A stretch of 64,000 nt of DNA from an uncultured Pelagibacteraceae bacterium (GTDB lineage: Bacteria > Pseudomonadota > Alphaproteobacteria > Pelagibacterales > Pelagibacteraceae): the NCBI GenBank assembly GCA_902557235.1, contig CACDZR010000003.1:36213-100212 (forward strand), in the 5' to 3' direction. The first letter of the stretch is position 1; every line of letters begins with the position of its first letter. This document shows positions 46,678-56,113 of the stretch, piece by piece. Below the pieces are notes generated by a model. It did not search any database and was not told the DNA's origin. It saw nothing but the letters and a program-made list of their open reading frames with translations. Both the position numbers and the translations under genes were made by a program.

Positions 46678-47449
46678 AAAAATAAATTTAACAATTACAG
46701 GATGTCTGGGTAGAATGGGACAGCAATTAATCAAATCTGCAAGTAAAGATAAAAGGTTTAAAATTAATAGTCTCACAGAAAATAAGTTACAAAGAAAAAA
46801 AATCCTTGGTATTTTACCAAAACTAAATAGTTCTGAAGCCTTTAAAAAAAGTGACGTTATAATAGATTTTACAATTCCAAAATGTACACTTGAAGTTCTT
46901 AATATTGCTGCCAAACAAAAAAAAAGAGTGATAATAGGGACTACAGGTTTCTCTTTAAAAGAGGAAAATATAATAAAAAAAATTTCAAAAAAAATTCCAA
47001 TTCTCAAAGCTGGAAATATGAGTCTTGGAATTAATCTTTTGATGTATTTAACAGAGATTGCATCCAAATCTCTAGGTAATAATTTTCTAAGTAAAGTTTT
47101 TGAAGCTCATCATAAATTTAAAAAAGATCATCCTTCTGGTACAGCATTAATGTTAGGCCAGGGTATTGCCATAGGAAAAAACAAAAATTTCTATGGAATT
47201 ATGGGTAAAAAATATCTTAATAAAAAACAATTTCCTTATGGAAAAAGAATAAATTTTAATTCAGTTAGAAAAGGTAAAATTATTGGTGAACATGAGGTTT
47301 TATTTTCCAGTGGGAAAGAAATAATAAGGCTTAATCATGAGGCATTCGATAGGGCGCTTTACTCTGAAGGTGCGCTAACAGCTGCTAGTTGGTTAATAAA
47401 GAAAAAACCTGGTTTATATTCAATGAGAGACTTGATGAATTTCAAATAA
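46667..47449 (+). CDS. dapB: 4-hydroxy-tetrahydrodipicolinate reductase
   Basis: DapB reduces the cyclic intermediate of the lysine/diaminopimelate pathway with NAD(P)H. The 260-residue protein has the N-terminal loop ITGCLGRMGQQL, the GTTGFS motif near residue 89, the AGNMSLGINL core, and the catalytic EAHHKFKKDHPSGTAL (His-His with Lys). The start overlaps the end of the sulfotransferase gene by 11 bases, and the stop shares one base with nth. lysA, later in the same pathway, is at 0.6 kb. Confidence 0.96.
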   Translation: MKTKKINLTITGCLGRMGQQLIKSASKDKRFKINSLTENKLQRKKILGILPKLNSSEAFKKSDVIIDFTIPKCTLEVLNIAAKQKKRVIIGTTGFSLKEENIIKKISKKIPILKAGNMSLGINLLMYLTEIASKSLGNNFLSKVFEAHHKFKKDHPSGTALMLGQGIAIGKNKNFYGIMGKKYLNKKQFPYGKRINFNSVRKGKIIGEHEVLFSSGKEIIRLNHEAFDRALYSEGALTAASWLIKKKPGLYSMRDLMNFK

Positions 47450-48102
47450 TGAATGAAATTCAAAGAGCAAAAATAATACTTAAGATACTAAATAAAACAT
47501 ATCCAAGTATTAAAGTTCCACTCAAAAGTCGAAATGTATTTACTCTGTTAATATCTGTTCTTCTTTCTGCTCAATGTACAGATGTAAATGTAAATAATGT
47601 GACTAAAAATATTTATCCAAAATATCATAAACCAGAACACTTTGTTAAATTAGGAAGAAAAAAAATAGAAACTTTAATTAAAAAAATCGGTATTTTTAGG
47701 ATTAAAGCAAAGAGTATTTATAATTTGTCAAAAATACTGGTCAGAGATTATAAGAGTAAGGTACCCAAAACTTTTGAGGAACTTGAAAAATTACCAGGAG
47801 TAGGACATAAAACTGCTAGCGTAGTGATGTCCCAAGGTTTTGGTCATCCTGCTTTTCCTATTGATACCCACATCCATAGATTAGCCCAGAGATGGGGGTT
47901 AACAAATGGGAAAAATGTTGTTCAAACAGAAAATGATTTAAAAAGATTATTTCCCAAAAAATATTGGAACAAATTACATTTACAAATAATTTATTACGGT
48001 AGGGAATATTGTAAGGCAAGAGATTGTTATGGATTAAGTTGTAAAATTTGTACTTCTTGCTATCCTAATCGAAAAAAACCATTTTTTGCAAAAAAACCTT
48101 AA
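47449..48102 (+). CDS. nth: Endonuclease III
   Basis: Nth removes oxidised pyrimidines from DNA as a glycosylase and lyase. The ATG at 47449 (217 residues) overlaps the dapB stop by one base. An in-frame start at 47389 would reach into dapB. The protein has the helix-hairpin-helix LPGVGHKTASVVMSQGFG with the catalytic Lys, and the Asp in FPIDTHIHRLAQR. The C-terminal cysteines read CKARDCYGLSCKICTSC. This does not match the usual C-x6-C-x2-C-x5-C cluster spacing, but four or five cysteines are present. Confidence 0.94.
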   Translation: MNEIQRAKIILKILNKTYPSIKVPLKSRNVFTLLISVLLSAQCTDVNVNNVTKNIYPKYHKPEHFVKLGRKKIETLIKKIGIFRIKAKSIYNLSKILVRDYKSKVPKTFEELEKLPGVGHKTASVVMSQGFGHPAFPIDTHIHRLAQRWGLTNGKNVVQTENDLKRLFPKKYWNKLHLQIIYYGREYCKARDCYGLSCKICTSCYPNRKKPFFAKKP

Positions 48103-49028
48103 TGAAAATATTAGGAATTGGAAACGCAATTGTTGATGTGCTCTGTAAAGTATCAGATGAATTTTTAATAGAACATTCATTAACAAAGAGCACTATGAAA
48201 TTAATAGATGAAGGAGAATTTAAAAAATTAATTACATCACTAAAAATTGAGGAAACTATTTCAGGCGGGTCTGTTGCTAATTCAATAGTTGGCTTATCTC
48301 AATTAGAAAACGAAGTGGGATTTATTGGAAAAGTTAGCAATGACGAACTTGGTCAAAAATATGAGAATGGTTTAAAAAAAGAGAAAGTAAAATACTTCTA
48401 TAAAAAAAAACAAGAAGAAATGCCAACTGGATCTTGTTTAATTTTAATAACACCTGACTCTGAAAGAACAATGTGCACATTTCTTGGCACCGCTGGAAAG
48501 ATTAATGATAATGATATTAAAGAAGAAGTTATAAAAAATGCAGAGATGGTTTTTTTAGAGGGTTATTTGTGGGATGAAGGTGATCCAAAGAAAGCTTTTG
48601 ATAAAGCAATCTCGCACTCAAAAAAAGTTGCTATGTCGTTATCAGATCTTTTTTGTGTAGAAAGACATAAACCACATTTTTTAGAATTAGTTAAAAATAA
48701 ATTGGATATTATTTTTGCAAACGAACAAGAAATATTATCATTAATTGACGCAAAAACATTTGCAGAAGCAGTATCATTCTCAAAAGAAATCAAAAAAAAT
48801 ATGATAATTACTAGAGGTGAAAAAGGTGCAGTTTCAATAAATGAGGATAAAGTTGTGGAAGTCAATGCCCAATCTAATTTAAAAATAAAAGATTTAACTG
48901 GAGCCGGGGATTTATTCGCTGCAGGATATCTTCATGGTGTAATTAACCAATTAAATGTTAAAGAATGTTTAATCAAAGGAACGGAATTATCCTCAAAGAT
49001 TATTCAAAAAATAGGTGCGAGAATTTAA
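48102..49028 (+). CDS. PfkB-family sugar/nucleoside kinase (adenosine-kinase-like)
   Basis: The 308-residue protein is a ribokinase-type kinase. The N-terminal GGSVANSIVGLSQL and the C-terminal signature DLTGAGDLFAAGYLHG (with the catalytic Asp) are clear. The segment EMPTGSCLILITPDSERTM resembles adenosine-kinase-like members. Such enzymes use ATP to phosphorylate a sugar, ribonucleoside or similar substrate; the exact one cannot be set by sequence. The start shares one base with the nth stop. It is three bases from the convergent regulator gene. Confidence 0.88.
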   Translation: MKILGIGNAIVDVLCKVSDEFLIEHSLTKSTMKLIDEGEFKKLITSLKIEETISGGSVANSIVGLSQLENEVGFIGKVSNDELGQKYENGLKKEKVKYFYKKKQEEMPTGSCLILITPDSERTMCTFLGTAGKINDNDIKEEVIKNAEMVFLEGYLWDEGDPKKAFDKAISHSKKVAMSLSDLFCVERHKPHFLELVKNKLDIIFANEQEILSLIDAKTFAEAVSFSKEIKKNMIITRGEKGAVSINEDKVVEVNAQSNLKIKDLTGAGDLFAAGYLHGVINQLNVKECLIKGTELSSKIIQKIGARI

Positions 49029-49031
49029 TAA

Positions 49032-49592
49032 CTAATCTATCGAATAACCATTACTAGTATTTAAGATAAAATTTTCATTTCCAAAAGTTTCTTTCATTTT
49101 TTTCCTTAATCTGTAAATATGTGTTTCAACAGTATGTGTTTCTAGATCTGGTGAATAATCCCAGACCATTTTTTGCAATTCTTTAATCGTTACATTTTTT
49201 TTGTCTTTGATAAAGATTATTAAATTTGTTTCTCTTTCTGTTAAATTTAAACTTTTATTTCCATGAGAAATTTTTCTAGAGTTTAAATCTAGATTATATT
49301 CACCAATATTTATATATGATTGATCTGAAAATTTATTTTTTAAAAAATTTATATTAATCATTTCAATAAGCTTTTCGAATTTAATTGGTATATTTTCCAA
49401 GATTAAACTATTCTTAATTCCTTCAATTTTTTTTTTTGAAATAATCAAATAGTTATTTTTGGGATCATACTTTAGATCTTTTAAATCCTTACTGTTAAAT
49501 TGAGTAATCTCAAAATTTAAGCCTTCGCTGATTTCATTTAATATTTGGTATAAAATTTGATATTCATATATTATTAAAATTCGAGAGTTCAT
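49032..49592 (-). CDS. OmpR-type regulator with a degenerate receiver domain
   Basis: The C-terminal half (about residues 95-186) is a clear winged-helix DNA-binding domain of OmpR/PhoB type: LNLTERETNLIIFI, then ELQKMVWDY, and the recognition-helix region HTVETHIYRLRKKM followed by NTSNGYSID. The N-terminal 90 residues resemble a reduced receiver domain (ILIIYEYQILYQIL) but lack the phosphorylated Asp; the aligned stretch reads YLIISKKK. So it probably does not take a signal by phosphorylation. No sensor kinase is adjacent. It is divergent from the L,D-transpeptidase-like gene with 11 bases between them. Confidence 0.85.
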   Translation of the reverse strand: MNSRILIIYEYQILYQILNEISEGLNFEITQFNSKDLKDLKYDPKNNYLIISKKKIEGIKNSLILENIPIKFEKLIEMININFLKNKFSDQSYINIGEYNLDLNSRKISHGNKSLNLTERETNLIIFIKDKKNVTIKELQKMVWDYSPDLETHTVETHIYRLRKKMKETFGNENFILNTSNGYSID

Positions 49593-49603
49593 TTTTTTAA
49601 AAT

Positions 49604-50101
49604 ATGATAATTATTGTCAAAAATAAAGGTACACTTTTAATTGATGATTTTAAATTTAAGTGTTGTATTGGAAAAAAGGGATTTTCTAATAAAAAGGTTG
49701 AGGGTGATTTAACAACTCCAAAAGGGATATTCAATTTAGGAAATATTTATTACAGGTCAGATAGAGTACAAAAACCTTTTTCAAAACTAAAATCAATATC
49801 TATTAAAAAAAATATGGGATGGTGCGATGACCCTAACAGCAAATTTTATAATAAATTAATAAAGATAAAAAAAAATCTTAAAATAAGTCACGAAAAATTA
49901 TACCGTAAAGATCATAAGTATGATTTTTTTATTTTAATAAAATATAATTATAAAAATCCAATAAAGCTAAAAGGAAGTGCTATTTTTTTACATTTAACAA
50001 AAAATTACTTACCAACAAAGGGATGTATTGCATTGTGTAAAAAAGATTTTTTAATTCTAGGCAAGTTAATAAATAAAAAGACAAGAATTAAAATTAATTA
50101 G
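49604..50101 (+). CDS. L,D-transpeptidase (YkuD family), compact
   Basis: The 165-residue protein has the YkuD-type pattern: an early LLIDDFKFKCCIGKKGFS with the KxxGDxxTPxGxF-type motif (VEGDLTTPKGIFNLG) near residue 43, and a C-terminal HLTKNYLPTKGCIALCKKD whose His and Cys are catalytic. Such enzymes cross-link peptidoglycan or attach proteins to it. No signal peptide is visible, so export is unclear. It overlaps the convergent yggS by eight bases and faces away from the OmpR-type regulator. Confidence 0.82.
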   Translation: MIIIVKNKGTLLIDDFKFKCCIGKKGFSNKKVEGDLTTPKGIFNLGNIYYRSDRVQKPFSKLKSISIKKNMGWCDDPNSKFYNKLIKIKKNLKISHEKLYRKDHKYDFFILIKYNYKNPIKLKGSAIFLHLTKNYLPTKGCIALCKKDFLILGKLINKKTRIKIN

Positions 50102-50759
50102 TTCTTCTTCCAAATATACCTGTACCAATTCTTAAATATGTTGATCCATACTCTAAAGCACCCAAATAATCATTGGTCATACCCATACTAATTTCAGGAA
50201 GTTTGATTTTATTATTTAAATTAAACAATTCTTTAAAGAATAACTTTGGATCTTGATTGTCTGGTGGAATACACATGGTTCCTACAATATCTAGTTTCAA
50301 TGATAAACAACTTTTGTAAAACACTTCTAAATCATTAGGCTCTATTCCAGATTTTTGTTTTTCACCACCTAAATTAATCTGAATAAACATTTTAATTTTT
50401 TTATTTTTTTTATGAATTTCATTTGCTAATTTATTGGCAAGCTTGAGATTATCCAAAGAGTGAATGTAATCGAATATATCAACTGCAAACTTAACTTTGT
50501 TTGTTTGCAACCTTCCTAACATGTGTAATTTTATTTTCTTATATTTTTCTTTAAGTTTTGGCCACTTTAATAAGGTCTCTTGAACTTTATTTTCACCAAA
50601 ATCAAGATGACCATAATCTAATAAAGGCAAAATATCTTGCTCTTTAAAAGTTTTTGATACAGCAATCACTTTTGGGTTATATTGATCTAAGGATAATGAA
50701 TTAATTTTATTCTTAATTTTATTATTTATTTCAATTAAATTGCTTTCAGTATGATGCAT
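50094..50759 (-). CDS. yggS: PLP homeostasis protein YggS
   Basis: YggS (PROSC) binds pyridoxal phosphate and helps keep PLP and amino-acid pools in balance. The 221-residue protein has the PLP lysine in KVIAVSKTF near residue 31, then HFGENKVQE, the IGRLQTNK-like segment HMLGRLQTNKVK near 79, and MGMTNDYLGALEYGSTYLRIGTGIFG at the C-terminus. Its 5' end overlaps the divergent ThiE/TenI-like gene by nine bases. Confidence 0.94.
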   Translation of the reverse strand: MHHTESNLIEINNKIKNKINSLSLDQYNPKVIAVSKTFKEQDILPLLDYGHLDFGENKVQETLLKWPKLKEKYKKIKLHMLGRLQTNKVKFAVDIFDYIHSLDNLKLANKLANEIHKKNKKIKMFIQINLGGEKQKSGIEPNDLEVFYKSCLSLKLDIVGTMCIPPDNQDPKLFFKELFNLNNKIKLPEISMGMTNDYLGALEYGSTYLRIGTGIFGRRTN

Positions 50760-51284
50760 ATAAATAACTTAAAAAAATACTACTTTATAAATGAGTTTGA
50801 TTACACTCACTTAATAAATTTAAATAAAAATATATCTTTTATATGGAGAAATAAAGATAAAGAAACCTCAATAAAGACTTTAATTGAATTACGTGATTTC
50901 TGTAAAAAAAATCAAAGATGTTTTTATATCAGTAATGATATCAAATTAGCTAGAAAATTGGATGCAGATGGAGTTTATATCTCGTCTTCTAACAAAAATT
51001 TAAACCTAAAAACTACCACTTCAAAAAAAAAATTTAGGATTTTAGGATCAGCACATAATCTTAAAGAAATAAAAATAAAAGAATTACAAAAAACTGAGGA
51101 AATTTTTTTATCTCCTTTATTTAAAAAAAAAACAAATCAACAATTAAATATTTTTAGATATTTAAAACTAAGAGCGACTACAAAAATGAATGATATTTCT
51201 TTGGGTGGTATTAACAATAAAAATTTAAAAAAGCTTAATATGATTAAACCTTTTGGTTTTGCAGGAATTTCTTATTTTGAATAA
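50751..51284 (+). CDS. ThiE/TenI-like protein, compact
   Basis: The 177-residue protein resembles the thiamine-phosphate synthase/TenI family but is shorter than ThiE (about 210). Visible segments are DADGVYISSSN near residue 72, ILGSAHNLKEI, IFLSPLFKKKTNQ, SLGGINNKNLKKL (phosphate binding) and GFAGISYF at the end. FLSPLF is closer to the TenI type, which acts in thiamine salvage. A true thiamine-phosphate synthase role is possible but not secure. It starts nine bases inside the divergent yggS. A strong terminator stem follows four bases after the stop. Confidence 0.72.
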   Translation: MMHINNLKKYYFINEFDYTHLINLNKNISFIWRNKDKETSIKTLIELRDFCKKNQRCFYISNDIKLARKLDADGVYISSSNKNLNLKTTTSKKKFRILGSAHNLKEIKIKELQKTEEIFLSPLFKKKTNQQLNIFRYLKLRATTKMNDISLGGINNKNLKKLNMIKPFGFAGISYFE

Positions 51285-51312
51285 AAAAAAGGCCCCTATT
51301 TCTAGGGGCCTT
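51283..51312 (-). terminator. Strong intrinsic terminator between the TenI-like gene and the porin
   Basis: AAGGCCCCTA (51289-51298) and TAGGGGCCTT (51303-51312) form a perfect 10-bp GC-rich stem with a TTTC loop. On the minus strand it is followed by a run of eight T's, so it efficiently ends the porin message. On the plus strand the tail is TTAATAT, weaker, so it may also end the TenI-like gene. Confidence 0.9.
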
Positions 51313-51336
51313 AATATAAATTAACTAATCAGATGA

Positions 51337-52269
51337 TTAGAATGCAAACGAGATATTAAAGATAGAAGCCTCAACATCTGCTGCTGCAGTTGATCCACCT
51401 TTGTTCTCAAGTTTATTGAAACCACCACCCATTGAGATTGATCCCATTGTGTATGATGCCATGATTCCTGAGTTTTTCTCATCTTCTGCAGTACCATCAA
51501 ACTCTATACTTTGTTGACCAGCTGATACAGATAACTGATCATTAACAGCTATAGATATACCAACATGTGTTGCATCTTGGTCAGTTGATCCAGTTGCTTC
51601 GTAGTCTACTTTTGTCATCTGGTAAGCTGCAGTCATTGCACCCATAGTGTATTTAATACCTAGAGTGTCGTTTTCTGCTTCATCACCGTCATCAAAGTAA
51701 CCAGCGCTTAATTCTAAACCATCCATTAAGCCGCTGTAAACGATTGCAAGACCAGTTTCTGCAGTTTTATTTTCTGCAGGCTCTGGGTTGTAAGATGCTG
51801 ATATAGCTAGGTCACCCATAGACATATCATAACCCCACTGACCAGATTGGTTGTTACCTGAAGCATCAATCAAACCACTGTCAGTAGCATCTGTTGCTTC
51901 GTATACTGGTGTGTAAGCAGTTGGAACGATGTCTTTAAGTTTATCAACACCACTTCCTGAGCTTGATGCACCAGAGAATGACAATGTTCCCATATCACCC
52001 ATACCTAATTTTAGGTTGTAGTCATCGTAAACATTGAAACCTTGGTCTAGTTCATAGTAGACAGACACTGTCATACCATTATCTAAGTCTCCACCACCAT
52101 TAAACTTGATGCTGTTACCTTGTGCCCAAGGATTAACACTAGAGTTGGTGCTAAGACCTGTGTAAGATAAAGCTGCTGAACCAGTTACAGTCATTTCTCC
52201 AGCAACTGAAGCTGAAGCTACTAGTGTAGTTCCTAAAGCAGTTAATCCTACTTTTGTTAGTTTGTTCAT
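51337..52269 (-). CDS. Outer-membrane porin
   Basis: The 310-residue protein has a signal peptide (about 1-23, cleaved after SVAGE-type ASVAG). The rest is an acidic, glycine- and serine-rich beta-barrel ending in FNISFAF, whose terminal Phe is the outer-membrane sorting signal. It resembles alphaproteobacterial general porins. Base composition is less AT-rich and codon use more biased than in neighbours, as for a highly expressed gene. It has a full ribosome-binding site (AAAAAGGAG seven bases before ATG), a strong terminator and a 200-base upstream region with several dyads. Confidence 0.9.
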   Translation of the reverse strand: MNKLTKVGLTALGTTLVASASVAGEMTVTGSAALSYTGLSTNSSVNPWAQGNSIKFNGGGDLDNGMTVSVYYELDQGFNVYDDYNLKLGMGDMGTLSFSGASSSGSGVDKLKDIVPTAYTPVYEATDATDSGLIDASGNNQSGQWGYDMSMGDLAISASYNPEPAENKTAETGLAIVYSGLMDGLELSAGYFDDGDEAENDTLGIKYTMGAMTAAYQMTKVDYEATGSTDQDATHVGISIAVNDQLSVSAGQQSIEFDGTAEDEKNSGIMASYTMGSISMGGGFNKLENKGGSTAAADVEASIFNISFAF

Positions 52270-52472
52270 AAATATACTCCTTTTTATAATTAATTATAAA
52301 CATCGTATTTCTAGCAAAAAGCACCGTTTTCATTACAAAATTTTGTATTTCAAAGTGATAATTTCAATTAGTGTTGTATTTTTGCATCACTTTTTGCTTG
52401 TATTTTCTAACTTTTAGAACAGTAATGCAGATAATCTAATTTTAAACAGAATATTATGTGTTAATAAGGATT
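52270..52472. promoter_or_regulatory. Porin / DUF3576-leuS shared upstream region with several dyads
   Basis: This long, gene-free stretch lies between divergent genes. I see an 18-bp perfect palindrome TTTATAATTAATTATAAA (52283-52300) just upstream of the porin ribosome site; a 14-bp palindrome TACAAAATTTTGTA (52334-52347); an inverted repeat AAAGTGAT / ATCACTTT (52352-52359 and 52386-52393); and TTCTAA-N3-TTAGAA (52405-52419). A likely -10 (TATAAT) of the porin is inside the first palindrome. Confidence 0.55.
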
Positions 52473-53066
52473 ATGCACAAAATAATAGATCTAAAGAAAA
52501 TTATACTAATTTTATTATCAATATTAATATTATTATCCCAAAGTGCGTGTGAGGCTTTAAAACCAAAAAAAGTAAGTGCTAAAGATTTTCCTCCTGATCC
52601 AAGAAAAAGAGTAGAAAAAAATATTAATGAAGGAAAAGGCTTTAGAGTAATGGGTGGTGGTAGTAAAGGTACAAACTACGAGTTTGCTAGTGCGAATCCT
52701 TTGTGGCGTGCAACACTAGATACTTTGGATTTTATGCCTTTAGCTTCTGCTAATTACAGTGGTGGCATTGTAATCACTGATTGGTATAGTGAAAATAATT
52801 CACCTAATGAATCTGTTAAAATTTCTGTAAGATTTTTAACAAATGAAATTAGGTCGGATGCTCTTGATATAAATGTTTATTTAAAAAAATGTTCTGAAGG
52901 TTCCTCAAATTGTTCTATAAGTAAAAATAATAATGATTTAGTTGCAGATCTCAATTTAAGTATACTGAAAAAAGCTACAAAATATCAAAAACAAATTATT
53001 GATAAAAATAAAAAAGAAAACCCTTACATAATTGGAGATCCTAAACAAGGTGATAGTAGGGAATAA
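52473..53066 (+). CDS. DUF3576 lipoprotein
   Basis: I chose the ATG at 52473 (197 residues), which has AAGGA four bases upstream. An in-frame GTG at 52458 would add five residues. The protein has a signal segment and a lipobox-like LLSQSACEA (Cys about 26). It is followed by a DUF3576 domain with NPLWRATLDTLDFMPLASANYSGGIVITDWYS. The function is unknown; it should be a periplasmic or outer-membrane lipoprotein. The DUF3576-leuS-lptE order is common in alphaproteobacteria, which suggests a link to envelope work. Confidence 0.87.
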   Translation: MHKIIDLKKIILILLSILILLSQSACEALKPKKVSAKDFPPDPRKRVEKNINEGKGFRVMGGGSKGTNYEFASANPLWRATLDTLDFMPLASANYSGGIVITDWYSENNSPNESVKISVRFLTNEIRSDALDINVYLKKCSEGSSNCSISKNNNDLVADLNLSILKKATKYQKQIIDKNKKENPYIIGDPKQGDSRE

Positions 53067-53102
53067 AAAGATTAAATAATAGAATTAAACTATTCATAAG
53101 TT

Positions 53103-55643
53103 GTGGAACGATATAATTTCAAGATAGTCGAAGATAAATGGCAAAAATTTTGGGACAAAAATAAATCTTTTAAATCTGAAATAAATAGGAATAAAAAAAA
53201 ATTTTATTGTTTGGAAATGTTTCCATATCCATCAGGAAAAATCCACATGGGTCATGTTAGAAATTATACCATCGGAGATGTGCTCTCTAGATACAAAACT
53301 TTAAAAGGTTTCAATGTTCTACACCCAATGGGATGGGACTCATTTGGAATGCCAGCTGAAAATGCAGCAAAACAGAACAATCTAAACCCTAAAACTTGGA
53401 CAGAAACAAACATTAAAATTATGAAGTCTCAATTGAAAATGTTGGGTCTATCAATTGATTGGGATAGAGAAATTTCAACATGTTCGCCTGAATACTTCAA
53501 ACATCAACAAAAAATATTTTTAGATCTTTATGATAAAGGTTTAGTTTATAGAAAGGAAAGCTATGTCAATTGGGATCCGGTAGATAAAACTGTTCTGGCT
53601 AATGAGCAAGTTATAGATGGAAAGGGATGGAGATCTGGGGCCATTGTTGAGCGAAAAAAACTTAATCAATGGTTCTTTAAAATTTCTCACTTTTCTGAGG
53701 AACTATTAAATAGTTTGGAAACTTTAAAGAATTGGCCAGATAAAGTTAAAACAATGCAAAAAAATTGGATTGGTAAATCGTATGGGTGCGAAATTGACTT
53801 TAAAATTGAAGGTTCAGAAAACATAAAGTCAATAAAATGCTACACAACAAGACCGGATACTCTTTTTGGATTTTCCTTTTTAGCATTATCAGTTGATCAT
53901 CCTCTTTCCAAATATTATGAAGATAATGATGATTTTCAGAAGTTTAAAAAAGAATGTTCAAAAACAGGAACAACAGAGGAGTCTATTGCACAAGCAACAA
54001 AAATAGGATTTAAAACTGAACTTACTGCTATTAATCCTCTTGAGAACAATTCAAAAGTTCCAGTTTTTTTTGCTAATTTTGTTTTAATGGACTATGGTTT
54101 TGGTGCAGTATTTGGTTGCCCAGCCCACGACCAGCGAGACTTTGATTTTGCAAAAAAATATAATCTTGAAATAAAAACAGTCGTTAGACCTATTGATAAA
54201 GATGACACTTATAAAGTTGGCAATGAAGCTTATTCCGGTAGTGGTATAATTATAAACTCTAAATTTTTAAATAATCTAAACGTTCCAGATGAATCTATAA
54301 ATGAAGCAATAAAAATTCTTGAAAATAAAAAATTAGGTAAAAGAAAAACTAATTTTAGATTAAAAGATTGGGGAATATCAAGACAAAGGTATTGGGGATG
54401 TCCTATTCCAATAGCATACGATGAAAATAATAATGTAGTAAAAGTTCCAGAAGAACTCTTACCAGTTAAACTTCCAGATGATATTGATCTAAATACTAAC
54501 GGCAATCCGCTTGATAGCCAGGAAAAGTGGAAGGAAGTCGAGATAAATGGAAAAAAATGTATACGTGAAACAGACACATTAGACACTTTTGTAGACTCAT
54601 CATGGTATTATTTGAGATTTTGTTCTGCACAAAATGTTAAAGAACCATTTGATAAAAATGAATTAGATTATTGGATGCCAGTTGATCAATATATTGGTGG
54701 TGTTGAACACGCAATATTACATCTTCTTTACTCACGTTTTTTTATGAGAGCTATAAGTTTAGATAATAAAGATACAACTTTAGAAGAACCGTTTGAAGGT
54801 TTATTCACCCAAGGTATGGTTTGTCACGAAACTTATAAAGATAAAGATAATAATTGGATTTATCCCGATGATGTTTTTAGCAAAGATGGCAAAAACTATT
54901 TTCTAAATAATAACCCAACCGAAAAGGTCATTGTTGGACCATCAGAATCGATGTCAAAATCAAAAAAAAATACTATTGATCCTGAAAAAATTATCAAGAT
55001 GTATGGAGCTGATGCTGTAAGATTATTCATTTTGTCTGACAGCCCACCAGAAAAAGATATACAATGGTCTGATACAGGTATAAGCGCATCTTTCAAATTT
55101 CTTCAAAAATTATGGTCATTAAACGAAAAAATTATTAATAATAAAAAGAAATTCTCAAACTTTGATAACGAACTGGAAAAATTTACAAACCAAATAATAA
55201 AAAAACTAAGTGACGACTTAGACAGATTTGGTTTTAATGTTACTATTGCCTCAATACATAAAATTCATTCTTTTTTAAATCAACAAATAAATAAAGAAGA
55301 CTGGGGGAGCAATTTTCACAAAAATTATATTAATATTCTAAAAGTTATTAATCCAATAATTCCACATTTTTCAAATGAATGTCTTGAGAAACTAAAAATA
55401 TCAACTGAAGCTATAGAATGGCCTGAAGTAGATCAGAAATATCTCGAGCAAGAGATGTTCAATGTCGTTACTCAAATAAACGGTAAAAAAAGAAAAGTTT
55501 TTTCGATCAGTAAATCAGTTGATAAAAAAACATTGATTGAAAATATCAAAAAGGACGAACAAATAAAAAAATACCTTGATAATAAACAAATTATAAAAAC
55601 AATATATATAGAAAATAAATTAATTAACTTTATTATCAACTAA
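53103..55643 (+). CDS. leuS: Leucine-tRNA ligase
   Basis: LeuRS charges tRNA-Leu and edits mistakes. The 846-residue protein begins at a GTG (MERYNFK). The class I motif HIGH is [18 protein letters not shown] near residue 42. The editing domain includes [10 protein letters not shown] near 245 and the KMSKS loop is [17 protein letters not shown] near 618. The C-terminal anticodon-binding helices are complete. The stop shares one base with lptE. Confidence 0.98.
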   Translation: MERYNFKIVEDKWQKFWDKNKSFKSEINRNKKKFYCLEMFPYPSGKIHMGHVRNYTIGDVLSRYKTLKGFNVLHPMGWDSFGMPAENAAKQNNLNPKTWTETNIKIMKSQLKMLGLSIDWDREISTCSPEYFKHQQKIFLDLYDKGLVYRKESYVNWDPVDKTVLANEQVIDGKGWRSGAIVERKKLNQWFFKISHFSEELLNSLETLKNWPDKVKTMQKNWIGKSYGCEIDFKIEGSENIKSIKCYTTRPDTLFGFSFLALSVDHPLSKYYEDNDDFQKFKKECSKTGTTEESIAQATKIGFKTELTAINPLENNSKVPVFFANFVLMDYGFGAVFGCPAHDQRDFDFAKKYNLEIKTVVRPIDKDDTYKVGNEAYSGSGIIINSKFLNNLNVPDESINEAIKILENKKLGKRKTNFRLKDWGISRQRYWGCPIPIAYDENNNVVKVPEELLPVKLPDDIDLNTNGNPLDSQEKWKEVEINGKKCIRETDTLDTFVDSSWYYLRFCSAQNVKEPFDKNELDYWMPVDQYIGGVEHAILHLLYSRFFMRAISLDNKDTTLEEPFEGLFTQGMVCHETYKDKDNNWIYPDDVFSKDGKNYFLNNNPTEKVIVGPSESMSKSKKNTIDPEKIIKMYGADAVRLFILSDSPPEKDIQWSDTGISASFKFLQKLWSLNEKIINNKKKFSNFDNELEKFTNQIIKKLSDDLDRFGFNVTIASIHKIHSFLNQQINKEDWGSNFHKNYINILKVINPIIPHFSNECLEKLKISTEAIEWPEVDQKYLEQEMFNVVTQINGKKRKVFSISKSVDKKTLIENIKKDEQIKKYLDNKQIIKTIYIENKLINFIIN

Positions 55644-56113
55644 TGACAAAAAAATTTAAATATTTTTTTATTTTTTTATTTTTATTGAGCTGTGGCTACA
55701 CTCCAGTTTATCAAATTAAGAAAGATTCAAATTTTAAAATAGACACCATAAACTTTTCAGGAGACAAAAATATTGGGAGGGAAATAATTAGGGGTTTAGA
55801 AAATTTTGAAGTAAATGATGCAAAAAATATTTTTGATCTTAATCTAAATACCTTAAAACAAGAAAGTATTGTTACGAAAGACAAGAAAGGTAATGCAACT
55901 AGTTACAAATTAGTTTTAGAAGTTGAAATGAATTTGATCAATAAATCTAATAATAAAAATTATGAAAAGAAATTTTCTAAAGTAACCACATATAACTCTA
56001 AAAAAAACCAATTTGAACTGGATCAATACAAAATTAATCTAGAGAAGAATATGATTTCACAAATTTTACAAGATATGAACATCTTTTTAGGTATTATCGG
56101 AAATGATATCTAA
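55643..56113 (+). CDS. lptE: LPS-assembly lipoprotein LptE
   Basis: LptE is the lipoprotein plug of the LptD outer-membrane LPS exporter. The 156-residue protein has a signal peptide with lipobox LLSC (Cys17) followed by GYTPVY, the standard LptE opening. The rest is an alternating strand/helix domain with SYKLVLEVEMNLI and YEKKFSKVTTYN. It begins one base inside leuS and overlaps holA by 11 bases. With the LptM-like gene at 0.4 kb, two LptD partners are in this window. Confidence 0.87.
   Translation: MTKKFKYFFIFLFLLSCGYTPVYQIKKDSNFKIDTINFSGDKNIGREIIRGLENFEVNDAKNIFDLNLNTLKQESIVTKDKKGNATSYKLVLEVEMNLINKSNNKNYEKKFSKVTTYNSKKNQFELDQYKINLEKNMISQILQDMNIFLGIIGNDI

Noticed and set aside
52405..52419. 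TTCTAA-N3-TTAGAA as an Irr box of the porin gene
   Set aside because: The half-sites point the wrong way compared with TTTAGAA-N3-TTCTAAA. It is kept as a plain dyad.
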